Shown: positions 1 to 9,475 of the stretch, piece after piece
Layout: each line of letters begins with the position of its first letter
Position numbering within the stretch: the stretch's first letter is position 1
Assembly (NCBI GenBank): GCA_019648995.1
Contig: BLXT01007982.1
Location: 2,141,115 to 2,163,927, forward strand
Source: Plakobranchus ocellatus
Lineage: Eukaryota; Mollusca; Gastropoda; Plakobranchidae
Direction of reading: 5' to 3'
Length of the DNA stretch: 22,813 nt
The notes under the pieces: model-generated
Told to the model about the DNA's origin: nothing
Databases searched by the model: none
The model's input: the letters and a program-made list of their open reading frames with translations, nothing else
Made by a program: the position numbers and the translations under genes

Positions 1-23
1 GGGGGGGGGGGGGGGGGGGGGGG
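1..23. repeat. Poly-G run at the window edge
   Basis: The window opens with 23 G residues in a row, in a region otherwise AT-rich. It could be a true homopolymer or a sequencing artefact; nothing here decides between them. Confidence 0.9.
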
Positions 24-766
24 TTAGGCTGGTGCTCAGGTGAACAAGCCAAGGGCAGCACTTGGCCAATGACCACTGACTAATGTATACTCCTCCCTTT
101 CCTATCCTCTTTATAACTTGATCTTTGTTAGACATTTGTAACAGAAAGGAATCCTCAGGCAGCCTCCGCTTTTATCTATAGCAAAGTAAAAAGGATAAGA
201 CTAGGCCTGCTGGGCATAGCACTTGTAAATGAGCATAGAATCTAAAAGTCTACTCTCCAGGTACAGGCTAGAAGAAATGCTCATGCAAGAAAGGACAAAG
301 TTAGGCCAATATAAGGCTAGAATGTTGGAATTAGGCTGCCTCAAGGCAAGGCCTTTGACACACAAGTAAAGAACACAATAGTAAAATTAGCTGCAGAAAT
401 GTTTTTAACATGGGGAAATGCAGACAAAGCTTTAGTTGTGTTAAACAGACAACAGGTACGTGAGCTTTAATCACAAACAACATGATCTTATTATTATAAA
501 TGAAATACAGCCTGTTACACATTCTCTACCATTTATAATTAGGTTAGGTAGAGATGATTATCATGCTTTTAAATGCTCCGTCTCGCCAAATCCCCTTACA
601 AGTTGCTGAGGGGAGGGGGTAAACAAGATGGTGGTATCAGCATTTACCTTTATATTTAATAGAATAATACATTTTTCTTTAAACCCTTTTTTGGGAATAA
701 CAACAACCTTTACTATAGTGCTACTTTATGATAAGAACAATAATTATGACTCACAAAGTTTCGCTG
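24..766 (+). mobile_element. Relic of a non-autonomous DNA transposon (copy 1, 5' end not seen)
   Basis: Two blocks match the TIR-bounded element at 6790-7355 in the same order: 42-145 (GAACAAGCCA, then a block like TTGACTgAATGTAT and TCCTATCC) matches about 7010-7110, and about 680-766 (GGGAATAA.aACAACC, then aCTTTATGATAA.AACAA) matches 7275-7355. The end, CGCTG at 762-766, corresponds to the CACTG terminus of the second copy. About 380 bases between the blocks are absent from the second copy, so the two differ by a large internal indel. No transposase frame survives. It lies in the PIGO intron upstream of 903. Confidence 0.6.
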
Positions 767-902
767 TGTTGATGGTTCAAATGTAGGACTTTTGGTTCGA
801 CATTTTTGCTTTCAAAACTTCCAGGCATGTTAGATTTTTACAACAAATAAGTGTATCTATTAATTGAAATTATGGTGATGCATCTCACTTTTACTTTTTT
901 AG
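767..902 (+). other. PIGO: PIGO intron end
   Basis: This is the tail of the intron that precedes the first visible PIGO exon, ending in a T-rich acceptor. No upstream PIGO exon is recognisable between 1 and 902. Confidence 0.7.
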
Positions 903-1062
903 AAATGTGACTCGTCTTATGCAAGATGATACAATTTTGTTTGTAATGGGAGATCATGGCATGACTAGAACAGGCGACCATGGAGGAGACAGTAAGGATG
1001 AATTGGAAGCAGGACTTTTCATTTATAGTCCAGTTCAGTTGACCTCTCATAGTCAGAAAAAG
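903..1062 (+). CDS. PIGO: PIGO exon with GDHG metal-binding motif
   Basis: The acceptor is a T-rich tract ending in AG at 901-902 and the donor is AAG|GTAAAA at 1063. The exon begins with the last base of a split codon and ends in phase 0. The frame reads [20 protein letters not shown]. The Asp-His pair of GDHG is at 952-957 and the second histidine (GDHGG) at 979-981; in this superfamily these ligate the catalytic metals. Confidence 0.93.
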
Positions 1063-4000
1063 GTAAAAATATATTATTTGAAATTAATATATATGTAAGT
1101 TTGCGCAATCTAAATTTCATTATTTGATATATAGAGTTTCATTGCGTCTTTGAAGCATCAGAGAACTCATGCTTTATACTGATTAAAAAAATCACTTTGG
1201 CTAGAAAAGTAACAGTTTCTTTTAATTGATCAGTTGTTAAAATGCTGGTACTGAGTGGCCGCAAATTATGATCTTTTTAGACGTTGAGGCAATGTGCTAA
1301 GTCTATGCCATGCTCATCAATGAGATTTAACCAGTTAGCTAGAAAAGTGTATTTTTTCTAAATGTGATGCCTCACAATAGCCCAGTCCAAACTTTAGAAT
1401 AGGGCGTGACTTAAGTTAAAATATATTGTATGATGGCCACCCTTGAAAAAGGCAAGAGATCATGTATTCTGCTCCAGAATTTGAACTTAACAAGCTATAG
1501 ATTTTTTAGAAAACTAAGGGTTGTGATTTTCAAATCTCCTAGTCTTTATAAACTGCCTGAATATGTGTCATGATATATTCTATCACTTTGTTGTAGGTGG
1601 CAGAAAACAATGATTTTATTTGAGAAGAATGCATTCAATTTGTGAATTAATACTTGCTGCACATATATGAATTTTTTTTTTTTTGGGGGGGGGACAAAAC
1701 CATGATCAATGTATATGACTGATATGACACACTTGGTAATCATTTGCTTAAAAACTACATGGAAAGTGACAAAAACTTAGTTTATCTGGTTACCATCTAG
1801 CACCCAAACTTTTTTTTGCAGGAAACAAGTGTGTCTCAGACAGACTTTGTACCTACATTGTCTTTGCTTCTTGGGTTGCCAATACCTTTCTCTAATTTGG
1901 GTATGGTCATTCCAAATCTGTTTAGCCACTGTCCATGGTGGGACACAAATACAAATGAAGTACGCAGAGTTTACCACAGAGTGAAGGTACAGTACAATAA
2001 AAGTTATTAATGTTAAGCCTTTTCATTTACATAAAAAGTCAAAAATACAAAAATATTCATGGCTTTTGGAATTTCAATTCCAACTTTGAATATCATGAAA
2101 AGAGAAAATAAGAATAAAGAAATAAAATGATAAAAATAAACATATCTTCAAACTCACATATACTCTGACAGAATTTGAATTTTTAAAGACATGAGATTTT
2201 TTTTATGGTAAGGGTGCATAACTTACATTGTGCTCATATCTTATATCCAACATGTGACTGAATTACTTTATCGACTGGTCCAAAGTTTCACAAACGAATT
2301 GTGGAAGACATTAAACAAATTGGTGAAAAAGCTGGCCGTAAAATTAGTTGCAGCACAACTGAATATTTTCAGGTGAAAAGAGAAATTTGAAAAGAATTTG
2401 TATTATCATTTAATTTTATTCAATAAATATTAGCATGAAACTGGTAGATGAAATAAAAGAAAGCAAAGAAGATTGAAAGAGACAATTTTAAAGGATTATT
2501 GTTTTGAAATCAAAAGACCCTTACTCTTTACTGTGCAAGTGACAGGGTCTTGCTGTCTCATGATGTGAAAAACTGAAAAAAAAAAAAAAAAAGGAAAAAA
2601 AAACTCTTGAGGTTTTGCACCAAACTTTTCACATATTGTCTGGGAGAATTTATCTGTGTTTGATATCATTATGTGTGGAGCGCTCCAAGTTTGGCATGAA
2701 TTCCAACTCATTGTTCCATGAGATATCTTACAAATTTTTAAGAAACTTAATCAGCAAACTGTAAGTAAGAGTTTTTGGCAGCAAAGATAGATTGATAATC
2801 TCCACTGAGTCATTTTAATCAGACATTTAAATTTACATTTCATATTTAAAGAAATGCCTTTATAAAAATGTATAATTTGTCTTTATGGTTCTCATATGAA
2901 TACAGAGATTTCAAGATATTATTACACAATTAAACTAGTGCACAGTTTTTAAGACATTAGTTCTGACTAAGCCTAATTTGAAAAAAGTGCTGTTATTTAT
3001 GTAAGATAAATGCATGAACTAGGTTTTGTTCTTCCTTAGTTCTCAAACATGTTTTAGCACACATTTGAACTTTAAAAACTAACACTCATTTTTTGTTCAT
3101 CCTCAGGCTCTGAGGCTTAATGCCTTACAAATTAGCAAGTACCTACATACCTATCAGGAAATTGCCTCTGATCTCCCAGCAAGTACAGTTAGAGGCCTAC
3201 AGGACCAGATACAACGAGCAGAAAATGAGCTTAAAGACTTAGTGCCAGACATTATATCAGGCGGAAACCATGACACTGTGCTGAGGCAATTTCAAAATAT
3301 AGAGAATATTTACAAAACATATGCCAAGACTTCCAAAGAAACTTGCCAAGGGATCTGGGCCAAATTTGATATGAAATTAGTGTTCACTGGCATTGCCATT
3401 ATCCTGTCTGGTTTCTCTCTAGGTCTCTTTTTTGCTATTTCATGGAAGGAGTATGAAAACACATTTAGCTTGTCCTCTTTATTTTTAATCGCTGGATCTT
3501 TGCTACTTATAGTATACATCATTGTTCATGCTCTAATTTTTTCAGAATCAGTGCCTCCACTGATGGCTTTTGTATTGTCTCTGGTGATTATTTTTGCATC
3601 AGCTCTTTGTATGAAAAACAACATTTCTTCTGTATCTGAATACATAACACAAGATAATGCATTTTCAAGCATTTTAATTCTGATGCACTGCTGTATCTTT
3701 TTTTCTAACAGTTATGTAGTTTATGATGATCTTATTTCCTGTTATTTCTTACAGACGGTCATTTTTTTCTATAGTTTTAGGGTTTTCAATTATTATATCA
3801 ATCTAAGAAAAAGTAGCAGCAGGTCTCAAAAGACAGAAAAGCATTCCAGGAGAAGCAAAACAAAGTTTGATGTGATGCAGCTGGTTTCAAATCCCTTGTC
3901 AGTTTTAGCACTAGTTACTTTCAGCTGTAGTATTGTTTTGAGAAGCACTTTCATGTTTCATTTCTGCAGAGAGGAGCAAAGTGCTTGTGAGGATTCTTTT

Positions 4001-7000
4001 TTTAATACTCCTTTATCCTCTGTTGACAAAGCTTTTGTCAATCAGAGATATGCTTTTAGTGTTATTTGCCTGACATTCATGGTGTACACAGTGAGGCAGT
4101 GGCTAAAGTTCTATGGCAACCTGGCAGGTTCAGATGCAGGAGTTATTACCATGCGCTATGCACTCCCTGTTGCTGCTGTTTGTATTGGGCTCTTCTGGGC
4201 CCTTCAGGCTGTGCCAGAGTCTGCACTAGAGGCTTTTACCCCATGGCAGCAAGCAGTTCTAGCTCAAATTGTGTATGTAGTGATTGGTTTGGCTCTGGCT
4301 ATAGTTTTCATCAGGCCCCTGCTTATTTACAACTACCCTGCCTCTATGTCGCCCACCTCTGCCATTCTAAATCAGTCAGGTAATTTCTTTTATTTATTTA
4401 TGTGTATTTTTCAAAATAAATCCTATGAAGAAAAATTTTTGCCTCAGCCCCTTAATCCCTTTATAAATCATGTGGGTTTTTTTTTTATTTTTATTATTTT
4501 GATATTGTAATGAAAGCATAATTTTGTTGTCTCATTTTGCAACTCATACTATTATTTAAAATTGTTAAATTATAATCACTTTTTTGCCATGTGAAGGAAT
4601 AAGAAAAGAAGATCAATTTTATGATAAGAAGCTTGAAGTTGGTGGATGTAATATCAAGATTTTGTTTGCGGAAAAGCAATTTTTTCTTTCAAATGTAAGC
4701 CAAAATATCAAAACAAATATTTGCCAGGTAAACTTTCAAGTAAAAAGTTGTAATGTTTTTGTTTTACATAAATATAATACCAGACAATTAAAGTTCTTTT
4801 TTTTTCTTTTTGTAATATATACTATTTTTAAATTTTCAAGGGGTTCACAGGTTACATTTTTTTTTCCTTTATATATTTTACTTCATTTGACTATATGTGT
4901 AATACCCCGCAAAAATCAAATATTTTGCGATTGGAAATATTTTGAAATATGTTGATACAGTTGCCATAATTCTCATCATTCTTGCAATCAAATTTCCCCA
5001 AAAATACTGGCAAGGCTGGCACAAATTTAATATCATTTATGGTCATTTGTTTTGATCTACATATATATCTTCCTTTTCATCTGATTCTGAAACATGTCTC
5101 ATTATAAAGTATTTATGAAATCATTGTTGCACATTCATTATATTTATCAGCAGAAAAATATGAAAGAAGATGCCTGCTTTTGGCCAGTCCAATCCATGGC
5201 TTTAGTTACTAGTAATGTACATTGTTATATATTCACAAAATAATGTTGTAACAACCATTTGTTCTTGATGAAAGACATGCATGCATTCATTCTAATTACT
5301 ATAGTTATGCACATGAATGCACAGAGACACACAGGTGTAACTGAACATTTTTAGACAAAACTATTTATTACCAAATATTTCTATGCAAGGATGATAGAAA
5401 CTGCTCTATATTTCGCTCCAGATATGACCAAAGTGATTCCAAGTCTTTACAATCAGCTGAAAGTGCAATTGAGCTCAAGTCCTGAGGATGAGAAGCCACC
5501 TATGGTGTATGGTTTGGGCTCTGTTTACTGTGCCAGCCAAGTTGCTTTGGTATCACTTGTCAGTTTAATCCTGGTCCTGCTGCTTGGTGATGGCATGGCT
5601 CCCAGTTTGACATTAGCCATAATAGCTCTCTACCTCTGCCTGGAATTGTACTCATCGGTGGTCACTGTTAACCATTGTTCAGAGGAAAGCTCTACTATAG
5701 ATGATACCACTACTGATAAAGGTATGTATATGGCTTCTCTCTCAGTTTATTCAAACATACAGAACACTACTACAGATACTGCACACATGGATCGTAAAAA
5801 TATAGGGAGGCATCTCTGGTGGGAGGGAAGGGGGAGGGGCGGCTGGCTTCAGTTGAAGAGAGATGTATGTGATTTTAGTTTTATTTAAGATATTTAATGA
5901 TCAAGATACATGCTTAATCGAATTCTCTTTATGATAAGATTTACATTAAACTTATCAAAATGAAATTTTCAAATAGTAATTTTGTTGTTATCTGTTTTCT
6001 AAAAATATTTGTTGCATAATTGATATGGGGCTGTTTAATGAATAAACTACTTTACTATAACACAAACCAATGATGTGATTGTTCAAATAAACTGAATTAA
6101 ATTCAACTATGTGGATTTCATGTATGCCTTGAGGATTCCTAAGGAAGTGAATATGACTAAAATTGTATTAAAAGTTTTCTTTTCTTCTTTTATTTTTATC
6201 ATATCATTTGGGGAAAAAAGTCACTAGATGTACTTGGCATAGCGATATATAACACAGCCTTTTTTTTTTTTTCCAGCATTGCAATGGTCATAAAACATGA
6301 ATGTAGGTTATAGGCTGGTATTATTTACAGTGTGAATTTTGCTCCTAATGACTCACTTGGCATCTTTTCAGGATATATAAATAAGACATAAAAGATAGCT
6401 TTACATTAAAAATTAATGTCCAGTTCTCTTCAGTACCTATAACTATGAACTTTTTACAAAATCAAATTTTCAGCTACCAGCCCTCTGTTTTCTGGTTTGA
6501 TTATGTTGAACCTTCTGTCGACCACATTTTTTTATGGCACTGGTCATCAAGCTACAATACCTAGCATTCGTTTTGAGTCAGCATACACTGGCTTCTATGG
6601 AAACTTCAATAACATGATTTTACCAGGTTGGTTAATTCTGCTTTTCTTGTACTATTTTGATGTACAGTGTAAAAGTGTAATAACAATTAATTTTTTTTTT
6701 TAAGCCAATGATGGCTGTATCAATCTTTTACACTTAATTTGTTCTTGTTTGTATTTCCTATGGAGAAAGTAGCAATGATATTTAGAATACAGTGGAACCC
6801 ATTTTAACAACTTGAATAAAGGCAACTATTGCGATAACAAGAGATTTGAAAAGTCCCATTTTTATCTTTATTTAGTTCATATAATTTATTTTTGAAATAA
6901 CGAGCATCAAAACCTGCTTCTCTCGGTTATAACAATAATGAAATCTGAAAATGCAAAAAAACAAAATAAAATCATCTAAAATTTCCCCTGCAGTCATCCT

Positions 7001-9475
7001 GGTGACTAGATGAACAAGCCAGTCACAGCAACTAGTCAATAACTATTGACTGAATGTATTCCCTTCCTATCCCTCTTAATTACTGATCTAAGTTAGACAT
7101 TCTCTGCAATAACTACACTAATAAATAACAGGGAAATGGTTATAATTATGCTTATGCTCGAATTTCCTTAGATGTCACTCATTTCAGGATAGGTAATCAT
7201 AAAAATCATTGTTGTCACCAGCTTTCACTAATAATTCAGTTGAATAAAAAAAAAATCTTCTTTAATCCCTCTTCTGGGAATAATGACAACCCCTGCTTCC
7301 TATAACAACACTTTATGATAAAAACAAAAGTTGTCGTTATTACTGAGTACCACTGTGGTGGGAAATATCAGGTAATTTAAATGTAAAATTATTTTAAAGA
7401 ACATAGCCTTGATTTCGTGTAAAAAAAATACCTCTTTGTGTGTGCCTTTCCTTTATGGTTGTCCCCAACAGGTTTTTTAATCTGGTTGAACACTTTTGCT
7501 GGGCCTGTGCTCTTCATCCTTGCTTGCCCTCTGCTGGTAACATGGCCTGCCCTTAAGAGTTTTTTCTCTAGATGGATGATGGGAGCTGTCCAGGAATATA
7601 AAGGGCATGACAAGTGGGAAGGAGATTTTAAGCTTTTCAATAATGGCATTCAGCTGCGCAGAAATATGTTCCAAGTGTGCTGTGGATTGATGGTCATAGC
7701 CAGTCTGAAGGTATGGAAGTGGTAGAAAACAGTTTTAACTGACTAAAACAAAGTCTGGACACTGCAGCAATCTAAAAGACTTTTACATATCACTGTTTGA
7801 TTGCCACACTGGCGATAATTGTCTGCAGAAATGGGGCGTCGGTGGCACAGTGGCTAGTGAGTCCGTCCTGAGATCTGCAGGGACCCTTCTGTCGCGGGTT
7901 CGAGCCCCGCCACTGGCGCCCTGGCCTGACGGAGGGCCTGAAAGCCTGAGATCACCTTGACTGGCTATATACAAAAAAAACCTTGTCTGCAGAAACAATG
8001 CTTAGTCTTTCCTCTTTTGCTTCATTTAAATTTCCTTTTTTCGGCTCGAGAATTTTTTTTTCTGAGGTCACTTCTCATTGACCAAAATGGTCAATTCAAT
8101 GACTTTGAAACCACCCACAGCAGATCAGACTCGATTGAAGATTATCACTTTTCAGTAATGTAGTACACTCAACTAGAGCCCAAATTTTGGTTGGTAAAGG
8201 TTTAAATAAACCTTTACTTTCCCCTGCAAAAAAAAGGCAACACTAGATATTATCAAATGCCAATTCCTTTTGTTGTTGTTAAATTGGTTGACTCAGCTAC
8301 CATCATGCTTTGAGAAATTTCATACCAGTCAATGATATAGGCAATTAATAGCACATCTAAAAGTTTTTTTATTGTCTCTGTAATCTTTTTGTGAAGCTTT
8401 TGAAAACAAACTTTCATGTAAAAATGTGTTCTGCATTTGATTTATTTTTCTTGTCCGTCTAAAAACATACAAAATTGAGAATATGTATTTTTGAAAAATG
8501 ATATAAAACAAGGTATTCATTGTCAAACACACTCACATTCTGTTTACCATATATGTGGAAAATTTAAAGTTTTTATCTTTTATACACTAGCTACTGTGAT
8601 TGTTTTAAACACCCCTGAAACAACAGTCTGAGGGGCCAATAATGGCAGAGCTAACTGATTTTTTTAAAGAAATAAGAATTTTTAGATTTTGCACATGGTT
8701 AGACAATTCTAGCTAATATTTAACCATCAGAATGCTAAGTTAAAAAAACAAAATAATCACTATTAAGGAAAAGATGTCTAGACCTACCGGTACTTCACTT
8801 TGTTTTTATCAAGAGTAGTTTTACTCCATTTCACATGATGGTTTTTAATGCTGCATAATTTCAATAAAATGGCCAAATAATAAAAAATTGATCAAGGGGA
8901 GATGTTTCTTAAAAGGATCAATTCAAACTGATTTCAATCAAGACATTAAGAAATCACAAAGAAGAAAAAGATTTCAGTAGAATAGTCATTAACTTAAAGA
9001 TAATTTAGATAAAGATCATGTGATTTTTTTTTTTTTTTTTTTAAATATTGACCAAAGTCTTTTTTGTCTGGGCTTTTCAAGATTTCCTCTCTATCTTATT
9101 ATCAATCTGCTTTATTGTATTTATTTTGTTTGTTGCTCTGCTGTACTTTTTTTATACTTTGATATGAAATAGTTGCATGGAGAAAATTAAGGCTAATAGG
9201 TTTGTGTTTTGTTTGAACTTGTACCATCATAACTATCATGAAAAACTTATGATCTTTGTCTACAGCTGTTTTCTGCTGCTTGTGCTGCAGCGCTGCACCG
9301 CCGCCATCTGATGGTGTGGAAAATATTTGCTCCAAGACTTGTGTATGAAGCAGCATTCTTCGTTACAACATCAGTGTGTGTTTTGATAGCATATCTATTT
9401 GTTTTGAGAGTGGATAAAGCTTTGACAAAATTTGTGGAAAGTCTGCCAGCAGCTAAAGGTGAAAAGAGAGTCTAG
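903..9475 (+). CDS. PIGO: GPI ethanolamine phosphate transferase 3, C-terminal 840 residues in seven exons (5'-partial)
   Basis: PIGO transfers ethanolamine phosphate from phosphatidylethanolamine to the third mannose of the GPI precursor in the ER lumen, working with PIGF; this group later becomes the bridge to the anchored protein (established for the family). I join exons 903-1062, 1822-1986, 3107-4379, 5398-5721, 6474-6626, 7472-7710 and 9266-9475. All phases agree and give 840 codons plus TAG. The first exon holds the metal-binding GDHGMT...GDHGG motif of the alkaline-phosphatase-like catalytic domain; the rest is a polytopic membrane domain. Similarity to vertebrate PIGO runs to the last exon ([11 protein letters not shown], then LRVD). 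The human protein is about 1,090 residues, so roughly 250 N-terminal residues, with the catalytic threonine, lie upstream. The fourth exon's acceptor is the least certain junction. Confidence 0.93.
1063..1821 (+). other. PIGO: PIGO intron
   Basis: Phase-0 intron of 759 bases. It contains T13 followed directly by G9 at 1672-1693. I see no gene or recognisable repeat in it. Confidence 0.9.
1822..1986 (+). CDS. PIGO: PIGO exon, end of catalytic domain
   Basis: The acceptor TTTTTTTGCAG ends at 1821 and the donor is AAG|GTACAG at 1987. The exon is 55 codons, phase 0 on both sides. It encodes [20 protein letters not shown], which matches the highly conserved block ([18 protein letters not shown] in human) that closes the lumenal catalytic domain of the PIGN/PIGO/PIGG family. 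Confidence 0.95.
1987..3106 (+). other. PIGO: PIGO intron with an unexplained coding-like segment
   Basis: Phase-0 intron of 1,120 bases. It contains a short coding-like stretch at 2286-2390 (separate entry) and an A-run near 2576-2592. The protein on either side (HRVK then ALRLNAL) aligns without a gap to other PIGO proteins, so no constitutive exon is expected here. Confidence 0.9.
2286..2390 (+). pseudogene. Short coding-like relic of unknown origin
   Basis: From 2286 the frame reads [20 protein letters not shown] and on to ...TTEYFQ before TGA at 2388-2390. The composition (alternating charged and hydrophobic, helical) is unlike the surrounding intron, and CAG|GTGAAA at 2370-2375 resembles a donor. 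I do not recognise the family. It may be a transposon or pseudogene fragment, or a rarely used exon. Upstream, an in-frame TGA occurs before about 2261. Confidence 0.3.
3107..4379 (+). CDS. PIGO: PIGO large exon, first part of membrane domain
   Basis: The acceptor is CCTCAG ending at 3106 and the donor is CAG|GTAATT at 4380. It is a single 1,273-base exon that enters in phase 0 and leaves in phase 1. It encodes a helical lumenal segment ([20 protein letters not shown], aligning with human HLNAQQVSRFLHTYSAATQ), then many hydrophobic segments starting near 3380, a basic Ser/Lys/Arg loop around 3805-3870, a Cys/Glu-rich lumenal loop ([11 protein letters not shown]), and [11 protein letters not shown], which matches the family motif R.WLRRYGNL. 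Confidence 0.94.
4380..5397 (+). other. PIGO: PIGO intron
   Basis: Phase-1 intron of about 1 kb, AT-rich. Open frames here (for example 4584-4955) are low-complexity Phe/Lys/Ile translations without family similarity. I see no gene in it. Confidence 0.8.
5398..5721 (+). CDS. PIGO: PIGO exon, middle membrane region
   Basis: This exon encodes [20 protein letters not shown], followed by [16 protein letters not shown], which aligns with human YQLGSVYSAAMV. The donor is AAG|GTATGT at 5722. The acceptor chosen is GATGATAG at 5390-5397, because it is the only nearby AG compatible with the phase-1 donor at 4380; it joins as LNQS-E-TALYF. AG at 5388-5389 would bring a stop into frame, and AG at 5353-5354 gives the wrong phase. 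An undetected microexon is the alternative. Confidence 0.82.
5722..6473 (+). other. PIGO: PIGO intron with a G-rich island
   Basis: Phase-1 intron of 752 bases with a strong GTATGT donor. It is AT-rich except for a G-rich island at 5811-5846 that contains the quadruplex motif listed separately. Confidence 0.9.
5821..5839 (+). promoter_or_regulatory. Potential intronic G-quadruplex
   Basis: The sequence GGGAGGGAAGGGGGAGGGG fits four runs of at least three G with loops of one or two bases. It is on the transcribed-sense strand of PIGO, 100 bases after a 5' splice site, where G-runs can act as intronic splicing enhancers. Folding and function are inference. Confidence 0.5.
6474..6626 (+). CDS. 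PIGO: PIGO exon with the FYGTGHQ motif
   Basis: The acceptor is AAATTTTCAG ending at 6473 and the donor is CAG|GTTGGT at 6627, phase 1 in and phase 1 out. The frame reads [20 protein letters not shown], which matches the family block TQTFYSTGHQPVFPAIHW, one of the best conserved signatures in the membrane half of PIGO. Confidence 0.95.
6627..7471 (+). other. PIGO: PIGO intron mostly occupied by a DNA transposon
   Basis: Phase-1 intron of 845 bases. A TIR-bounded element fills 6790-7355; the remainder is AT-rich and featureless apart from the two splice sites. Confidence 0.9.
6790..7355 (+). mobile_element. Non-autonomous TIR DNA transposon, pogo/Tigger-like ends (copy 2)
   Basis: The left end, TA|CAGTGGAACCCATTTTAACA, and the reverse complement of the right end, CAGTGGTACTCAGTAATAAC, share CAGTGG.AC.CA and a following AACAACTT block. 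The CAGTGGAACC-type terminus beside a TA is typical of Tc1/mariner-superfamily pogo-like elements. The right-hand TA has become TG. At 566 bases with no long frame it cannot encode a transposase. Its interior matches the copy at 24-766. Confidence 0.6.
7472..7710 (+). CDS. PIGO: PIGO exon, penultimate membrane segment
   Basis: The acceptor is CCCCAACAG ending at 7471 and the donor is AAG|GTATGG at 7711. Phase 1 in, phase 0 out. It encodes [20 protein letters not shown], matching human ANTFASHLLFAVGCP, then a cytosolic or lumenal charged loop and [18 protein letters not shown], the start of the last membrane pair. Confidence 0.95.
7819..7831. repeat. SINE target-site duplication, left copy
   Basis: TTGTCTGCAGAAA, identical to 7983-7995 on the other side of the SINE. 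Confidence 0.92.
7832..7982 (+). mobile_element. tRNA-derived SINE
   Basis: The head has a pol III A box, TGGCACAGTGG (7843-7853), and a B box, GGTTCGAGCCC (7897-7907), 43 bases apart, with a T-arm-like stem GCGGG/CCCGC around the B box. A tRNA-unrelated body follows, and the tail is TATATAC plus an A8 run. Perfect 13-base target-site duplications, TTGTCTGCAGAAA, flank it at 7819-7831 and 7983-7995, so this is a LINE-machinery insertion and probably recent. It is in sense orientation within a PIGO intron. I do not recognise the named family. Confidence 0.9.
7983..7995. repeat. SINE target-site duplication, right copy
   Basis: TTGTCTGCAGAAA, directly after the A-rich SINE tail. Confidence 0.92.
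9266..9475 (+). CDS. PIGO: PIGO terminal exon and stop
   Basis: The acceptor TTGTCTACAG ends at 9265. Sixty-nine codons are followed by TAG at 9473-9475. The frame reads [20 protein letters not shown], then [11 protein letters not shown], ending in [10 protein letters not shown] and a short charged tail. Human PIGO has [18 protein letters not shown] at the same place and also ends shortly after a VMRVDG motif, so the length is as expected. Confidence 0.95.
   Translation: MFSAACAAALHRRHLMVWKIFAPRLVYEAAFFVTTSVCVLIAYLFVLRVDKALTKFVESLPAAKGEKRV

Larger units (their letters stand above)
7711..9265 (+). other. PIGO: PIGO intron carrying a SINE
   Basis: Phase-0 intron of 1,555 bases. A SINE sits at 7832-7982 between direct repeats. 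Between about 8000 and 9260 I see AT-rich sequence with a T-run near 9027-9042 and no gene. Confidence 0.9.

Noticed and set aside
2286-2372. An extra constitutive PIGO exon
   Set aside because: PIGO from 1986 to 3107 aligns contiguously with other family members, and no good acceptor precedes the segment.
4066-4383. 105-residue frame on the + strand
   Set aside because: It is a shifted-frame shadow of the PIGO exon 3107-4379.
7832-7920. A functional tRNA gene
   Set aside because: A and B boxes are present, but the acceptor stem pairs poorly, a non-tRNA body and A-rich tail follow, and target-site duplications flank the whole unit. It is a SINE.
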